The notes below the pieces were generated by a model. It was not told the DNA's origin. It saw only the letters and a list, made by a program, of their open reading frames with translations, and did no database searches. A stretch of 64,000 bases of DNA, taken from Planctomycetota bacterium. Its GTDB lineage: Bacteria; Planctomycetota; Phycisphaerae; Phycisphaerales; SM1A02. This document shows positions 7,865-16,616 of the stretch, one piece after another. The position numbers and the translations under genes were made by a program. How positions within the stretch are numbered: position 1 is the first letter of the stretch; each line of letters begins with the position of its first letter. The stretch covers positions 496,001 through 560,000 of the forward strand of contig JAIOPG010000002.1 in NCBI GenBank assembly GCA_021414025.1, given 5' to 3'.

Positions 7865-9450
7865 GCACGGAGCATACCGTTGGCGCGGGGCGGCGGAGCG
7901 TCCAGGGCGCAGCGCAGGCCCAGCTCCGCGCAGAGCAATCGCGACGTGATCTGCGAGGAGAGGAAGATCACCGGCAGACCCGAACCCGGATGCGTTCCGC
8001 CGCCGACGAACCAGACGCCGTCGACGCCCTTCATCCTGTGCTGCGGCCGCTTGTGCAGCATCTGCCCGAGCGTGTGCGCCAGGTTGAAGGTCGCCCCGAA
8101 GTGGATTCCCTCGGTGGCCCAGTCCGCGGGCGTGGTGCGTTGCTCGGCGCGGATGCGCGGCCGGAGATCGCCGAGGCCGAAGACGTGGTCCAGCTGGTCG
8201 AGAGCGCGCTCGCGGAGCCCACGGTTGGACTCGCGCCACTCCACGCGGTTGCTTCCCGGTTGCGTGTTGGGCGTGGGCACGAGGACGTAGAGCGAGGAGT
8301 GCCCGCGCGGAGCCATGGAGTCGTCCAGCGGCGTGGGATTGCAGACGTACATCGAAGGGTCTTCGCTGAGGACGCCCTCGGTGGTGATCTCCCTCAGATT
8401 CCGCTCATAGCTGCGGCTGGCGTAGATGGTGTGGTGGGGCAGTTCGATCTCGCCTTCGAGGCCCAGGTACATCATGTAGGTCGAGCAGGAGTAGCGCTTG
8501 CGATCGATGCTGCGATCGCTCCATTGGCCGCGCAGCGACTCGGGGATCAATCGCTTCATCGCCGCAGCGGCGTCGGCGTTGACCACCACATGCGGGTGGT
8601 GCCGCAATGCACCGTCCACCTGGACGCCGACGGCTCGCCGGCCCTCAAAGGCGATCGCCTCGACCGGTGCATTGAAATGGAATCGCACGCCGAGCTCCTC
8701 GGCGATGCCGCGCAGCGCCTCCATCAGCGCGTTGCACCCGCCGCGCGGATGCCAGATGCCGTACTCGTACTCGATGAAGGGAAGGATGCTGAAGAGTTCG
8801 GGGCACTCGAAGGGGCTCATGCCCAGGTACTTGCTCTGAAAGGAGAGGGCGAGCCTGATCTGCGGGTGCTTGAAGTAGCCGCCGAGGTGCTCGTGCAGGC
8901 TTTGCCAGGGGCGGAGGCGCGGGCCGGCGCGCAGGGTGTCGGCTGAGAGCAGGTCGAGCACGCTGCGCATGGGCCGGCGCAGCAGCGGTGTCATTGCCGC
9001 GAGCTTGCGTCGGTTGTCGTCGATGAATCGGAGGAAGGCGGGGCCGTCGCCGGGCTCGATGGCAGAAAGGCGCCGCTCCATGGCATGCAGGTCCTGGGTT
9101 GTGTCCAGCGTGATCGGCTCGCGTTCGGGCCGTCCGAGGAGAAGGCGGTACATCGGGTCCAGGCGCTGAAGCTCGACGTGATCCGAGAGCTTGGCGCCCG
9201 AGGCCGCGAGGATCTCGTCGAGCACGTAGGGCATCATGAAGAAGGTCGGGCCCACGTCGAAGCGGAAGGCTCCGCGATCGGAATTCAGCTCGAGACGGCG
9301 CGAGCGGCCGCCGACCTGCGGCAGCGCCTCGTACACGTCGACCGAGGCGCCGCTGGCGGCGAGCAGCAGCGCGGCGGCGAGACCGCCCGGGCCGGCGCCG
9401 ACGACGGCCACATCGGAGGTCCTGCGAAGGTGCGATGGAGAGGAGATCAT
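7837..9450 (-). CDS. CrtI/CrtN-family carotenoid desaturase
   Basis: The 537-residue flavoprotein starts with a dinucleotide-binding motif (VAVVGAGPGGLAAALLL, about residues 14-30) and ends with the phytoene-desaturase signature VWFVGGGTHPGSGLPVIF near residue 490. CrtI-type enzymes desaturate or oxidise linear C40 or C30 polyenes. It is divergent from the AldH gene, which is followed by a second CrtI-family member, an acyltransferase and a glycosyltransferase. That set matches the C30 (diapophytoene/staphyloxanthin-like) route, so this could be the CrtN-type or CrtP-type enzyme. Which step it does cannot be settled by eye. The ATG at 9450 is the first possible start ahead of the FAD motif. 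Confidence 0.88.
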   Translation of the reverse strand: MISSPSHLRRTSDVAVVGAGPGGLAAALLLAASGASVDVYEALPQVGGRSRRLELNSDRGAFRFDVGPTFFMMPYVLDEILAASGAKLSDHVELQRLDPMYRLLLGRPEREPITLDTTQDLHAMERRLSAIEPGDGPAFLRFIDDNRRKLAAMTPLLRRPMRSVLDLLSADTLRAGPRLRPWQSLHEHLGGYFKHPQIRLALSFQSKYLGMSPFECPELFSILPFIEYEYGIWHPRGGCNALMEALRGIAEELGVRFHFNAPVEAIAFEGRRAVGVQVDGALRHHPHVVVNADAAAAMKRLIPESLRGQWSDRSIDRKRYSCSTYMMYLGLEGEIELPHHTIYASRSYERNLREITTEGVLSEDPSMYVCNPTPLDDSMAPRGHSSLYVLVPTPNTQPGSNRVEWRESNRGLRERALDQLDHVFGLGDLRPRIRAEQRTTPADWATEGIHFGATFNLAHTLGQMLHKRPQHRMKGVDGVWFVGGGTHPGSGLPVIFLSSQITSRLLCAELGLRCALDAPPPRANGMLRAWKSPTASI

Positions 9451-9531
9451 TCCTGTGCTGAGGTCATAAGGGATTCAGGCTGCCGCAGTTTCAAACGATG
9501 GAATCGTGAGATGGGCTAAACTCGGACTCCC

Positions 9532-11001
9532 ATGGCCTCGGTTGAGTCTATCCACGCGCTGCCGAGATTTCCCTGGAGGGATCGGCTGCGCTGGATGGCC
9601 CGCTTCGAATCGGCGGTAGCGCATCATGCGCTGGAACTGTCGCAGGAAATTTCCGACGAGATTGGCAAGCCCCAGGGCGAGGCCTATGTCACCGAGCTGC
9701 TGCCGTTGATCGCGGCGATCCGCTGGCACCGTCGACATGCGCAAAAACTGCTGCGCGGCAGGCGGGTCGGAGGCCGGCCCTGGTGGATGATCGGGCGCTC
9801 GCTGCGCGAGTTTCGCGCGCCGCTGGGGCGGGTCCTGATCATCGCGACCTGGAACTACCCCGCGGGCTTGCTGGGCATTCAGCTGCTGCAGGCCATCGCC
9901 GCCGGAAACACCGTGGTGGTGAAGCCCTCTGAGCGGAGCCCGCGAAGCCAGTCGATGCTTCTGCGGATCGCGCAAGCGTGCGGATTGCCCGAAGGCGCGC
10001 TGCAGGTCGTGGGTTGTTCGCCGCAGGCCGGTCGCGAGGCACTGGAATCGGGCGGATTCGACCATGTGATGTTCACCGGCGGCACCGAAACCGGCCGCGC
10101 CGTCGCCGCGCATTGCGCCGAAACGCTGACCTCCTCGACCCTCGAACTGAGCGGTCGAGACTCGGCGTTCGTCCTCGACGGCGCCGATGTGGGCAGGGCG
10201 GCCAGGTCGATCTGGAACGCGCTGACGATGAACGCGGGGCAGACCTGCATGGCGCCGCGACGGGTCTTCGTGGAGCGGAAGTGCTACCGGGCATTCCTCG
10301 ATGCGCTGGCGCCGCTGGCGGCGGGGGCGCGTCCGCTTCGGCTCATCGATGCACACGCGGCGGACCGTTGCGAAAAACTTGTGCGGCAAGCCGTGGCCAT
10401 GGGCGGGCGAAGCCTCTCGGCGGTGATCGATGCCGCGAAAGGTTGCCAACTACGCCCGCTGGTGGTCGTGGATTGTCCCGTGGATTCACCACTCGCGGAG
10501 GGGGATCACTTCGGCCCGGTGCTGGCGATCCTCCCGGTCGAGAATTTCCCAGAGGCGGTCAAATTGCATCGCGGGGGCCGGCACCATCTGACCGCGAGCA
10601 TCTACACGGCCGAAGCACATGCAATGTGCCGCGACGAATCGCTGATGTCGATTCTGGGTGTCGGCGTGGTCACCTTCAACGAGAGCGTGATGCCGACCGG
10701 CCATCCGGCGCTTGCCATCGGCGGCAGGGGATCGAGCGGCTGGGGCGCGAGCCGCGGAAGGGAAGGGCTGATGCAGCTCACCCGCGCCGTCGCAGCTACA
10801 TCGACAGCAGGCTGGGCACCCTCGGCGAAGACCCCCAATGCGAAGACATTGAAGAGCCTCGCGAAGATCGTGGGATGGATCAGCGGCGCGGCTCCGGTAT
10901 CGTTCGCGGGGATGGCTGAGGCGCCTGCGCCGGAGCGACCGGCGAAGAAGCGCGAGCTGCAATTGCAAGAGAGCGATGATCGCTCATCGGAGTCGCCGTG
11001 A
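9532..11001 (+). CDS. Aldehyde dehydrogenase of the carotenoid cluster (AldH-like)
   Basis: The 489-residue protein has the NAD-dependent aldehyde dehydrogenase layout: WNYP near residue 105, VVKPSERSP near 127, FTGGTETGRAV near 182, the general-base Glu in TLELSGRDSAF near 205, and the catalytic Cys in NAGQTCMAPRRV near 240. The C-terminus carries an extra Ala/Pro/charged tail. In C30 carotenoid clusters an AldH oxidises the terminal aldehyde made by CrtP to a carboxylate that is then glycosylated and acylated. Location between two desaturases supports that role. The 3' end overlaps the next gene by GTGA. Another hydrophobic-aldehyde substrate is possible. Confidence 0.9.
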   Translation: MASVESIHALPRFPWRDRLRWMARFESAVAHHALELSQEISDEIGKPQGEAYVTELLPLIAAIRWHRRHAQKLLRGRRVGGRPWWMIGRSLREFRAPLGRVLIIATWNYPAGLLGIQLLQAIAAGNTVVVKPSERSPRSQSMLLRIAQACGLPEGALQVVGCSPQAGREALESGGFDHVMFTGGTETGRAVAAHCAETLTSSTLELSGRDSAFVLDGADVGRAARSIWNALTMNAGQTCMAPRRVFVERKCYRAFLDALAPLAAGARPLRLIDAHAADRCEKLVRQAVAMGGRSLSAVIDAAKGCQLRPLVVVDCPVDSPLAEGDHFGPVLAILPVENFPEAVKLHRGGRHHLTASIYTAEAHAMCRDESLMSILGVGVVTFNESVMPTGHPALAIGGRGSSGWGASRGREGLMQLTRAVAATSTAGWAPSAKTPNAKTLKSLAKIVGWISGAAPVSFAGMAEAPAPERPAKKRELQLQESDDRSSESP

Positions 11002-12590
11002 AATCCCGGCCGACCGCGGTGATCGTGGGCGGCGGACTCGCGGGGCTCGCCTGTGCCGTGGAGCTGACCACCGCGGGATTCGCCGTGACCATCGTCGAGA
11101 AAAATTCGCATCTGGGCGGCAAGATGAACGTGCTGGAGGAGCGAGGCTTCCGCTTCGACATGGGGCCGACGATCCTGACCCTTCCGGATGTTCTGCGCGG
11201 CGTCATTCGGCGCAGTGGCCGCCGCGTCGAGGACTATCTGGAGCTGGTGCGGCTCGATCCGCAGTGGCGCTGCTTCTACGAGGATGGAACAACCATCGAC
11301 TTGCTTTCGGAAGTGGCGGAGATGAAGTCTGTCATGGACCGGCAATTTCCCGGCTCTGATGCCGGTGCCGGATGGGAGAAGTTCGTGGCGTGGAGCCGCC
11401 GCATGTACCGCCTGAGCGAACGGGTCTTCTTCTACAAGGACCTGCAGGGGATCGGCGACCTGATCCGCAAGCCGCCACCGCGCGAGCCGGGAATGATGGG
11501 TGACGTGCTGGCCATGCGCATGCACAGCACCCTTGCCGCGACGGCGCACCGATTCATCCCCGAGTCGCACCTGCGGCAGCTTGCCGAACACTTCCTGCAG
11601 TACGTGGGATCGAGTCCCTTTCTGGCCCCGGCGATCCTGGGATTGATCGCGGCGGCCCAGGTGGATCACGGCTGCTGGTACAGCATGGGCGGAACGCGCA
11701 GCGTCGCCCGCAGCCTGGAGCGCATCCTGCGCGAGGAGAACGCGACCCTGTTGCATGGCGTCGGGGTGAAAGTGATCCTGGAGGAAGGCGGCCGCGCCAT
11801 CGGAGTCGAGCTCGAGGATGGCCGCCGTATCACCGCCGATGTCGTCGTGAGCAATTGCGACGTGCAGCGCACCTATCGGGACCTGGTTCAGTCACCGCGA
11901 GGCGCACGCGAGCAAGAGCGGATCGCCAGAAACTACGCGCCCGCCTGCAGCGGAGTCGTTCTCTATCTGGGACTGGATCGGCAGTACGACCATCTGCTGC
12001 ATCACAATTTCATGTTCAGCCGTGATTCATCGCAGGAATTCCAGGACATTTACGCCGCGGGCAATCCAGCGCGGGATCCCTCCCTGTACGTGTGCGTACC
12101 CAGCCGGACCGACGATCGCCAGGCGCCCGACGGTTGCGAGGCGCTCTATGTGCTGGTGCATACGGCGCATTTACGTGAGCGGCACCACTGGGAGGGTCCG
12201 GGTGGATTGTTCGAACAGTACCGCCCGGTGATCATGGAGAAGCTCAAGCGTTTCGGCATGCCCGACCTCGAGAAGCACATCGTCGTCGAGCGCCATCTCA
12301 CGCCGGCCTCGATCGAGCGCCTCTACAACGCGGAGGGCGGCGCGATCTACGGGCTGGCCAGTCATGGGCGACTGCGCGGAGGTTTCAAGCCGCGCAATCG
12401 CAGCCGCGTGCTGCGGCATCTCTACCTGGCCGGAGGCAGCACCAATCCCGGGCCCGGCGTGCCGATGGTTCTTATGAGTGGCGTGACCGCGGCGCGGGCC
12501 ATCGGCGAGGACTTCGGGATTGCGATGCCGAAGCTCGAGGCGCCACCGACCGCGGCGCCGCCCGCGCCCGTGGAGGCTCTTTCCTCGTGA
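10998..12590 (+). CDS. Second CrtI/CrtP-family carotenoid desaturase/oxidase
   Basis: The 530-residue flavoprotein begins, after a GTG start, with AVIVGGGLAGLACAVELTTA (FAD-binding) and has the CrtI-family DMGPTILTLPDVL segment near residue 55. Near residue 475 it has the C-terminal signature LYLAGGSTNPGPGVPMVLMSG. It is a paralogue of the divergent desaturase at the other side of AldH. In the known C30 pathway one such enzyme (CrtN) makes the polyene and a second (CrtP) oxidises an end methyl to an aldehyde. Location immediately after AldH and before an acyltransferase makes CrtP a reasonable guess. It overlaps both neighbours by GTGA, indicating a tightly coupled operon. Confidence 0.88.
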   Translation: MKSRPTAVIVGGGLAGLACAVELTTAGFAVTIVEKNSHLGGKMNVLEERGFRFDMGPTILTLPDVLRGVIRRSGRRVEDYLELVRLDPQWRCFYEDGTTIDLLSEVAEMKSVMDRQFPGSDAGAGWEKFVAWSRRMYRLSERVFFYKDLQGIGDLIRKPPPREPGMMGDVLAMRMHSTLAATAHRFIPESHLRQLAEHFLQYVGSSPFLAPAILGLIAAAQVDHGCWYSMGGTRSVARSLERILREENATLLHGVGVKVILEEGGRAIGVELEDGRRITADVVVSNCDVQRTYRDLVQSPRGAREQERIARNYAPACSGVVLYLGLDRQYDHLLHHNFMFSRDSSQEFQDIYAAGNPARDPSLYVCVPSRTDDRQAPDGCEALYVLVHTAHLRERHHWEGPGGLFEQYRPVIMEKLKRFGMPDLEKHIVVERHLTPASIERLYNAEGGAIYGLASHGRLRGGFKPRNRSRVLRHLYLAGGSTNPGPGVPMVLMSGVTAARAIGEDFGIAMPKLEAPPTAAPPAPVEALSS

Positions 12591-13390
12591 GTGGCGAGAT
12601 TCTTGAGGATGCCTGGAGCTTCCGGTTCGCCAACGTGGTGGGCTGGTACGCGAAGCGATTGATCGGAAAAAATTTCCACGCGATGCGAGTGCTTGCGGGA
12701 CAGCGGGACGCGGTTTCCGCCCTCACCGCCGAGCCGGGTCCGATCATGATCGTCATGAATCATTCCAGCTGGTGGGACCCGATGCTCGTCCTGGCGCTGC
12801 GCCGCATGTTCTTTCCGGAGCGATCCTTCCTGATTCCGATGGACCGGGTCTCCCTGGAGCGGTTCCGTTTCCTGCGCAAGTGCGGCCTGTTCGGCCTGGA
12901 TCCGGACGATCCGGGCTCGCTTGCGGCGATGGGTGACTATGTGCGACGCCGCATGCACGAACTGCCGCGCTGCACCATCGGCCTCACGCCGCAGGGGCGC
13001 TTCGTGGATGTGCGCGAACCTGTTCGGCCGCGTCCCGGCGCCGCGGCGATCCTGGCGCGGAGTCCCTCCATGCGCCTCTGGAGCGTGGCGAGCGAGTATG
13101 GATTCTGGCAGGAGCAGAAGCCGGAGATTTTCTTCAGCGTCGTGGAAGTGGAGAGGCCGGAGAATGGCTCGACCGCCGGCTGGCAGCGGCAACTTGCGGA
13201 ATCCATGGAAGCGAATCAGCGCCGATTGCAGGAGGCGGTCAAGACGCGCGACCCGCTCCGATTTGAAACTCTCCTCGGCGGACGGGTGAGCGGGAATCAT
13301 CCGGTGTACGACTTCTGGCTGCGACTTCGCGGAAAGACTCCCGGGATCGAGACCGGTCACCGCTCCCTTCCGTCGAATTCCCCGCGATGA
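12587..13390 (+). CDS. PlsC-like acyltransferase of the carotenoid cluster
   Basis: This 267-residue protein has NHSSWWDPMLVLAL near residues 58-71, a form of the NHxxxxD acyltransferase motif, and LTPQGRFVD near 134, in the place of the usual FPEGTR block. It therefore belongs to the glycerolipid-type acyltransferase fold and should sit at the cytoplasmic membrane face. In C30 carotenoid operons a CrtO-type acyltransferase esterifies the sugar on the carotenoid, which fits its place between a desaturase and a glycosyltransferase. The start is a GTG overlapping the previous stop (GTGA). Direct homology to CrtO was not tested. Confidence 0.8.
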   Translation: MSGEILEDAWSFRFANVVGWYAKRLIGKNFHAMRVLAGQRDAVSALTAEPGPIMIVMNHSSWWDPMLVLALRRMFFPERSFLIPMDRVSLERFRFLRKCGLFGLDPDDPGSLAAMGDYVRRRMHELPRCTIGLTPQGRFVDVREPVRPRPGAAAILARSPSMRLWSVASEYGFWQEQKPEIFFSVVEVERPENGSTAGWQRQLAESMEANQRRLQEAVKTRDPLRFETLLGGRVSGNHPVYDFWLRLRGKTPGIETGHRSLPSNSPR

Positions 13391-13426
13391 CAAACGTGCC
13401 GCACGACCCGAAGCGAGCGATGGCCC

Positions 13427-14566
13427 ATGCTGCTTCTTGAAGGCATCGGCTTCGCTTCACTGGCCGCTGCCGCTTTGCCGCTGGCCATGAGCGCCATCAA
13501 TCTGAATTTGTACCGGGCGCCCAGGCTCCGCGCCCGCAAGCGCCCGGCGCAGACCGAGGTTTCGATCTGCATTCCCGCCCGCGACGAAGCCGCCAACATC
13601 AAGGCATGCGTGGTGGGCATTCTGTCCAGCGCGAACGCCACGGTCGAGGTGCTGGTCTACGACGACCAAAGCCAGGATGCGACGCCCGCCATCGTCGAGT
13701 CGATCGCTCGGAGCGATCCGCGCTGCCGCGTCGTTCCGACGAAACCGCTGGAGGCCGGATGGAACGGCAAGCAGTGGGGCTGCGAGCAGATGGGACGAGC
13801 CTCGACCGCGACCTGGCTCCTTTTCACCGACGCCGACGTTCGATTCGCTCCGGAGGCCGTGGCCCTGGGATTGCAGTTCGCCGAGGATTCCAAAGCCGAC
13901 ATCGTGAGCACCTTTCCCCGGCAGCTCTGCGGCACCGCGGGCGAGGCGATAATCGTGCCGCTGATCCACTTTCTGCTGCTGGGCTATCTGCCATTCGGAT
14001 TCATGCGACTCTTCGCGAGTCCAAGCTTTGGCGCGGGGTGCGGTCAATATCTGCTGGTCAAGCGCGAGGCGTGGATCCGCGCGGGGGGACATGGCGCCTT
14101 TCGCAACAGCATGCACGATGGCATTCAATTGCCCAAGGCGATTCGCAGGGCGGGTGGGCGCAGCGATCTCTTTGACGCCACCGACCACCTGAGCGTGCGC
14201 ATGTACCGCGGATTCGCCGCCACCTGGAGGGGCTTCGCCAAAAACGCCTTCGAGGGGCTGGGCTCCATGACAGCGTTGATCGTCTTCACGCTGCTGCATG
14301 TGATGGGGCACATCCTGCCGCCGATCCTGCTGATCGCGTGGTGCCTCGGGATGTGGCTTCCGCCCTTGGCGCAGGGTTGCCTGGCCACCGCGCTCTGCGC
14401 GGGATTTCTGACCCGGATCCTGCTGGCCATCCGCTTCCGCCAGCCCTGGCTCGGCGTGGCGCTGCATCCACTCTCGATCCTGTTGATGACCTTGATCCAG
14501 TGGCGCAGCTGGTGGCTGTCGCGCAGCGGACGCCGCGCCTGGCGCGGGCGCATCTCAGGAACTTGA
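13427..14566 (+). CDS. Family 2 glycosyltransferase of the carotenoid cluster (CrtQ-like)
   Basis: The 379-residue protein has an N-terminal membrane segment, then a GT-A nucleotide-sugar fold. EVSICIPARDEAANIK and VLVYDDQSQDATPAIV bind UDP-sugar, LLFTDADVRF holds the metal-binding DxD near residue 131, and HDGIQLPKAI near 230 lies in the acceptor region. Three or so membrane segments follow near the C-terminus. The overall shape matches CrtQ/HpnB-like membrane glycosyltransferases. It would glycosylate the carotenoid acid made by AldH. It begins 36 bp after the acyltransferase and its 3' end overlaps the convergent ABC exporter gene by 12 bp. Confidence 0.85.
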   Translation: MLLLEGIGFASLAAAALPLAMSAINLNLYRAPRLRARKRPAQTEVSICIPARDEAANIKACVVGILSSANATVEVLVYDDQSQDATPAIVESIARSDPRCRVVPTKPLEAGWNGKQWGCEQMGRASTATWLLFTDADVRFAPEAVALGLQFAEDSKADIVSTFPRQLCGTAGEAIIVPLIHFLLLGYLPFGFMRLFASPSFGAGCGQYLLVKREAWIRAGGHGAFRNSMHDGIQLPKAIRRAGGRSDLFDATDHLSVRMYRGFAATWRGFAKNAFEGLGSMTALIVFTLLHVMGHILPPILLIAWCLGMWLPPLAQGCLATALCAGFLTRILLAIRFRQPWLGVALHPLSILLMTLIQWRSWWLSRSGRRAWRGRISGT

Positions 14567-16531
14567 AACGACCGCGGCCGGTGCAGCGGGCTCGATCTTC
14601 TTGACCTCGGTTCGCGCCGTTTGGATCAGCACCATCTCGGAGTAGGAGCCGCCGCGGGCCATGAGCTCCTCGTGCGAGCCGATTTCCGCCACGGCGCCAC
14701 CCTTGAGCACGACGATCTTATGAGCGTTGCGGATGGTCGAGAGGCGGTGCGCGATCACGAAGGATGTCCGGTGTCGCATCAGGTTCACCAGACCCTCCTG
14801 GATGAAGAGCTCGCTCTCCACGTCGAGGTTGCTGGTGGCCTCGTCCAGGATCAGGATGCGCGGATCCGCCAGCACCGCGCGGGCGATGGCGATGCGCTGC
14901 CGCTGGCCGCCGGAGAGGCGCACGCCGCGCTCGCCGATGCGGGTCAGGTATTTCTTGGGCATCTCGTGGATGAAGCCGTGGCAGCAGGCAAGCATGGCCG
15001 CCCGTTCGATGTCCTCCGTCGAGGCGTGCTTGCGCCCATAGGCGATGTTGTCGGCGATCGTGCCATCGAAGAGGAAGACATCCTGCTCCACGATGCCCAG
15101 CAGGCTGCGCCAGTCATGCAGCCGGATGTCGCGCAGGTCGACGCCGTCCACCAGGATGCGCCCGCCGGTCGGGTCGAAGAATCGCGCGATGAGATTGCAC
15201 AGGGTGGTCTTGCCGGCGCCGCTGGCGCCGACGAAGGCCACGGTCTCGCCGGGGCTCACATCGAAGGAGACGCCGCAGATCACGGGAACCTTGGAGTTGG
15301 GATAGGTGAACTCAAGGTTCTCGACGCGCATCGCCCCGGCCATGGCGCGGCGGTCCAGTCGCTGCGCGCCGGGCCGATCGGGCAGCTCCGGCGTTTCGTT
15401 GAGCACGTCGAGCGTGCGGTCGTAGCCGGCGAGGTTCGTCTGGAAATTCGTGGCGCTGCTGGCCAGCGCTTCCAGAGGTCCCAGCAGCATCGCGAGATAG
15501 GTGAGGAACAAAACCAGATCGCCGGGGGTCAGCGAACCGGCGATCACCTGCCGCCCGCCATACCAGAGCAGCAGCGCGCTGGCCGTGGGAATCAGCAGCG
15601 CCCATGCCAGCTCGATGCCGCGGCTCCACCACCAGGTCAGGATCTCCTGCCGCGCCATCAGGTGACTGCCGCGCAGAAATCGCGATGTCTCGCTCTGCTC
15701 GCGCGCGAAGGCCCGCACCACGCGCATGCCGCCGAAGGCCTCGGTGGCGTGCGAGTCGACGTCGGTGCGCTGCTGGCGGATGTCACGGTAGAGCGGACGG
15801 ATACGGCCGATCCAGGTTCGATGACTGAGCCAGACAATCGGCAGCAGAAGCCCGGCCCCCAGCAGCAACCTGAAATCCGTGATCGTGAGAATGGTCAGGA
15901 TCCCGACCAGCTGCACGATGGCGCGGAAGGGGTTGTAGAGCATGTTGAAGACCAGTTCAGCCACGCCGCCCGCGTCCTCGCGCAGCAGGCTGGCGATGCC
16001 GCCGGATTTCATCTGCCAGACGCGGTGCAGCGGCAGATGCACAGCATGCTCGAAGGTCTTGCGGCGGATGTGCACCTGCAGCCGCTTGGTGATGCGCGTG
16101 GCCTGCCAGCGCCCGGAGATGCTGATGGCCGTGCCGAAGACGCTCACCACCAGAATGCCCACGGCAATCCATCCCAGCAGCGCGGTGCGGTCCCCCGTGA
16201 CGGTGTGCGGAATGATCCGGTCGATCCATGCGGGCAGCGGCGCGCCGATGAAGACATTGTCGATGGCCAGCTTGGTCGCGGCCGGCGGAATGAGTGTGAG
16301 GCCGGCGCCCAGCGCGATCGTGCCCATGGTGAAGAGAAGCGAGGCGCGGTGGGGGCGCAACTCGCCCAGGAAAGAGCGGAAGAGCTGACCGAAGGAGCGG
16401 TTGCGGCGCAGGCTGCGCTCCGAGCCATGCCACGAGATGGAAACCGGATCGATCTTGGCCTTCCTCTTCCGCTCGCGCAGGGTCTCAAGATATTCGCGGT
16501 AAAGGCGGCGGCTGCCGCGGCCAGAGGACAT
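14555..16531 (-). CDS. ABC exporter, fused permease-ATPase (MsbA-like)
   Basis: From the ATG at 16531 this is 658 residues: a basic N-terminal extension of about 60, six membrane segments (about 70-350), and one nucleotide-binding domain. The ATPase carries GASGAGKTT (Walker A), LSGGQRQR (signature), ILILDEAT (Walker B) and IAHRLST (switch His). This half-transporter layout acts as a homodimer. MsbA-type members flip lipid A-core, others export drugs or peptides; the substrate is not decided by sequence. An in-frame ATG at 16549 would add six residues, and neither start has a clear ribosome binding site. The gene is convergent with the glycosyltransferase and divergent from the endonuclease-fold gene. 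Confidence 0.9.
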   Translation of the reverse strand: MSSGRGSRRLYREYLETLRERKRKAKIDPVSISWHGSERSLRRNRSFGQLFRSFLGELRPHRASLLFTMGTIALGAGLTLIPPAATKLAIDNVFIGAPLPAWIDRIIPHTVTGDRTALLGWIAVGILVVSVFGTAISISGRWQATRITKRLQVHIRRKTFEHAVHLPLHRVWQMKSGGIASLLREDAGGVAELVFNMLYNPFRAIVQLVGILTILTITDFRLLLGAGLLLPIVWLSHRTWIGRIRPLYRDIRQQRTDVDSHATEAFGGMRVVRAFAREQSETSRFLRGSHLMARQEILTWWWSRGIELAWALLIPTASALLLWYGGRQVIAGSLTPGDLVLFLTYLAMLLGPLEALASSATNFQTNLAGYDRTLDVLNETPELPDRPGAQRLDRRAMAGAMRVENLEFTYPNSKVPVICGVSFDVSPGETVAFVGASGAGKTTLCNLIARFFDPTGGRILVDGVDLRDIRLHDWRSLLGIVEQDVFLFDGTIADNIAYGRKHASTEDIERAAMLACCHGFIHEMPKKYLTRIGERGVRLSGGQRQRIAIARAVLADPRILILDEATSNLDVESELFIQEGLVNLMRHRTSFVIAHRLSTIRNAHKIVVLKGGAVAEIGSHEELMARGGSYSEMVLIQTARTEVKKIEPAAPAAVVSSS

Positions 16532-16616
16532 GACCCGATGGTAGCCCATGAGCGTCGCGGGGCAGGGTTCGCGAGGTGAGCGCCGGATTTCAGGAGCGGC
16601 TTCGTATCATGTCCGC

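Noticed and set aside
14621-16579. Plus-strand open frame of 652 codons
   Set aside because: It is antisense to the ABC exporter with intact ATPase motifs.
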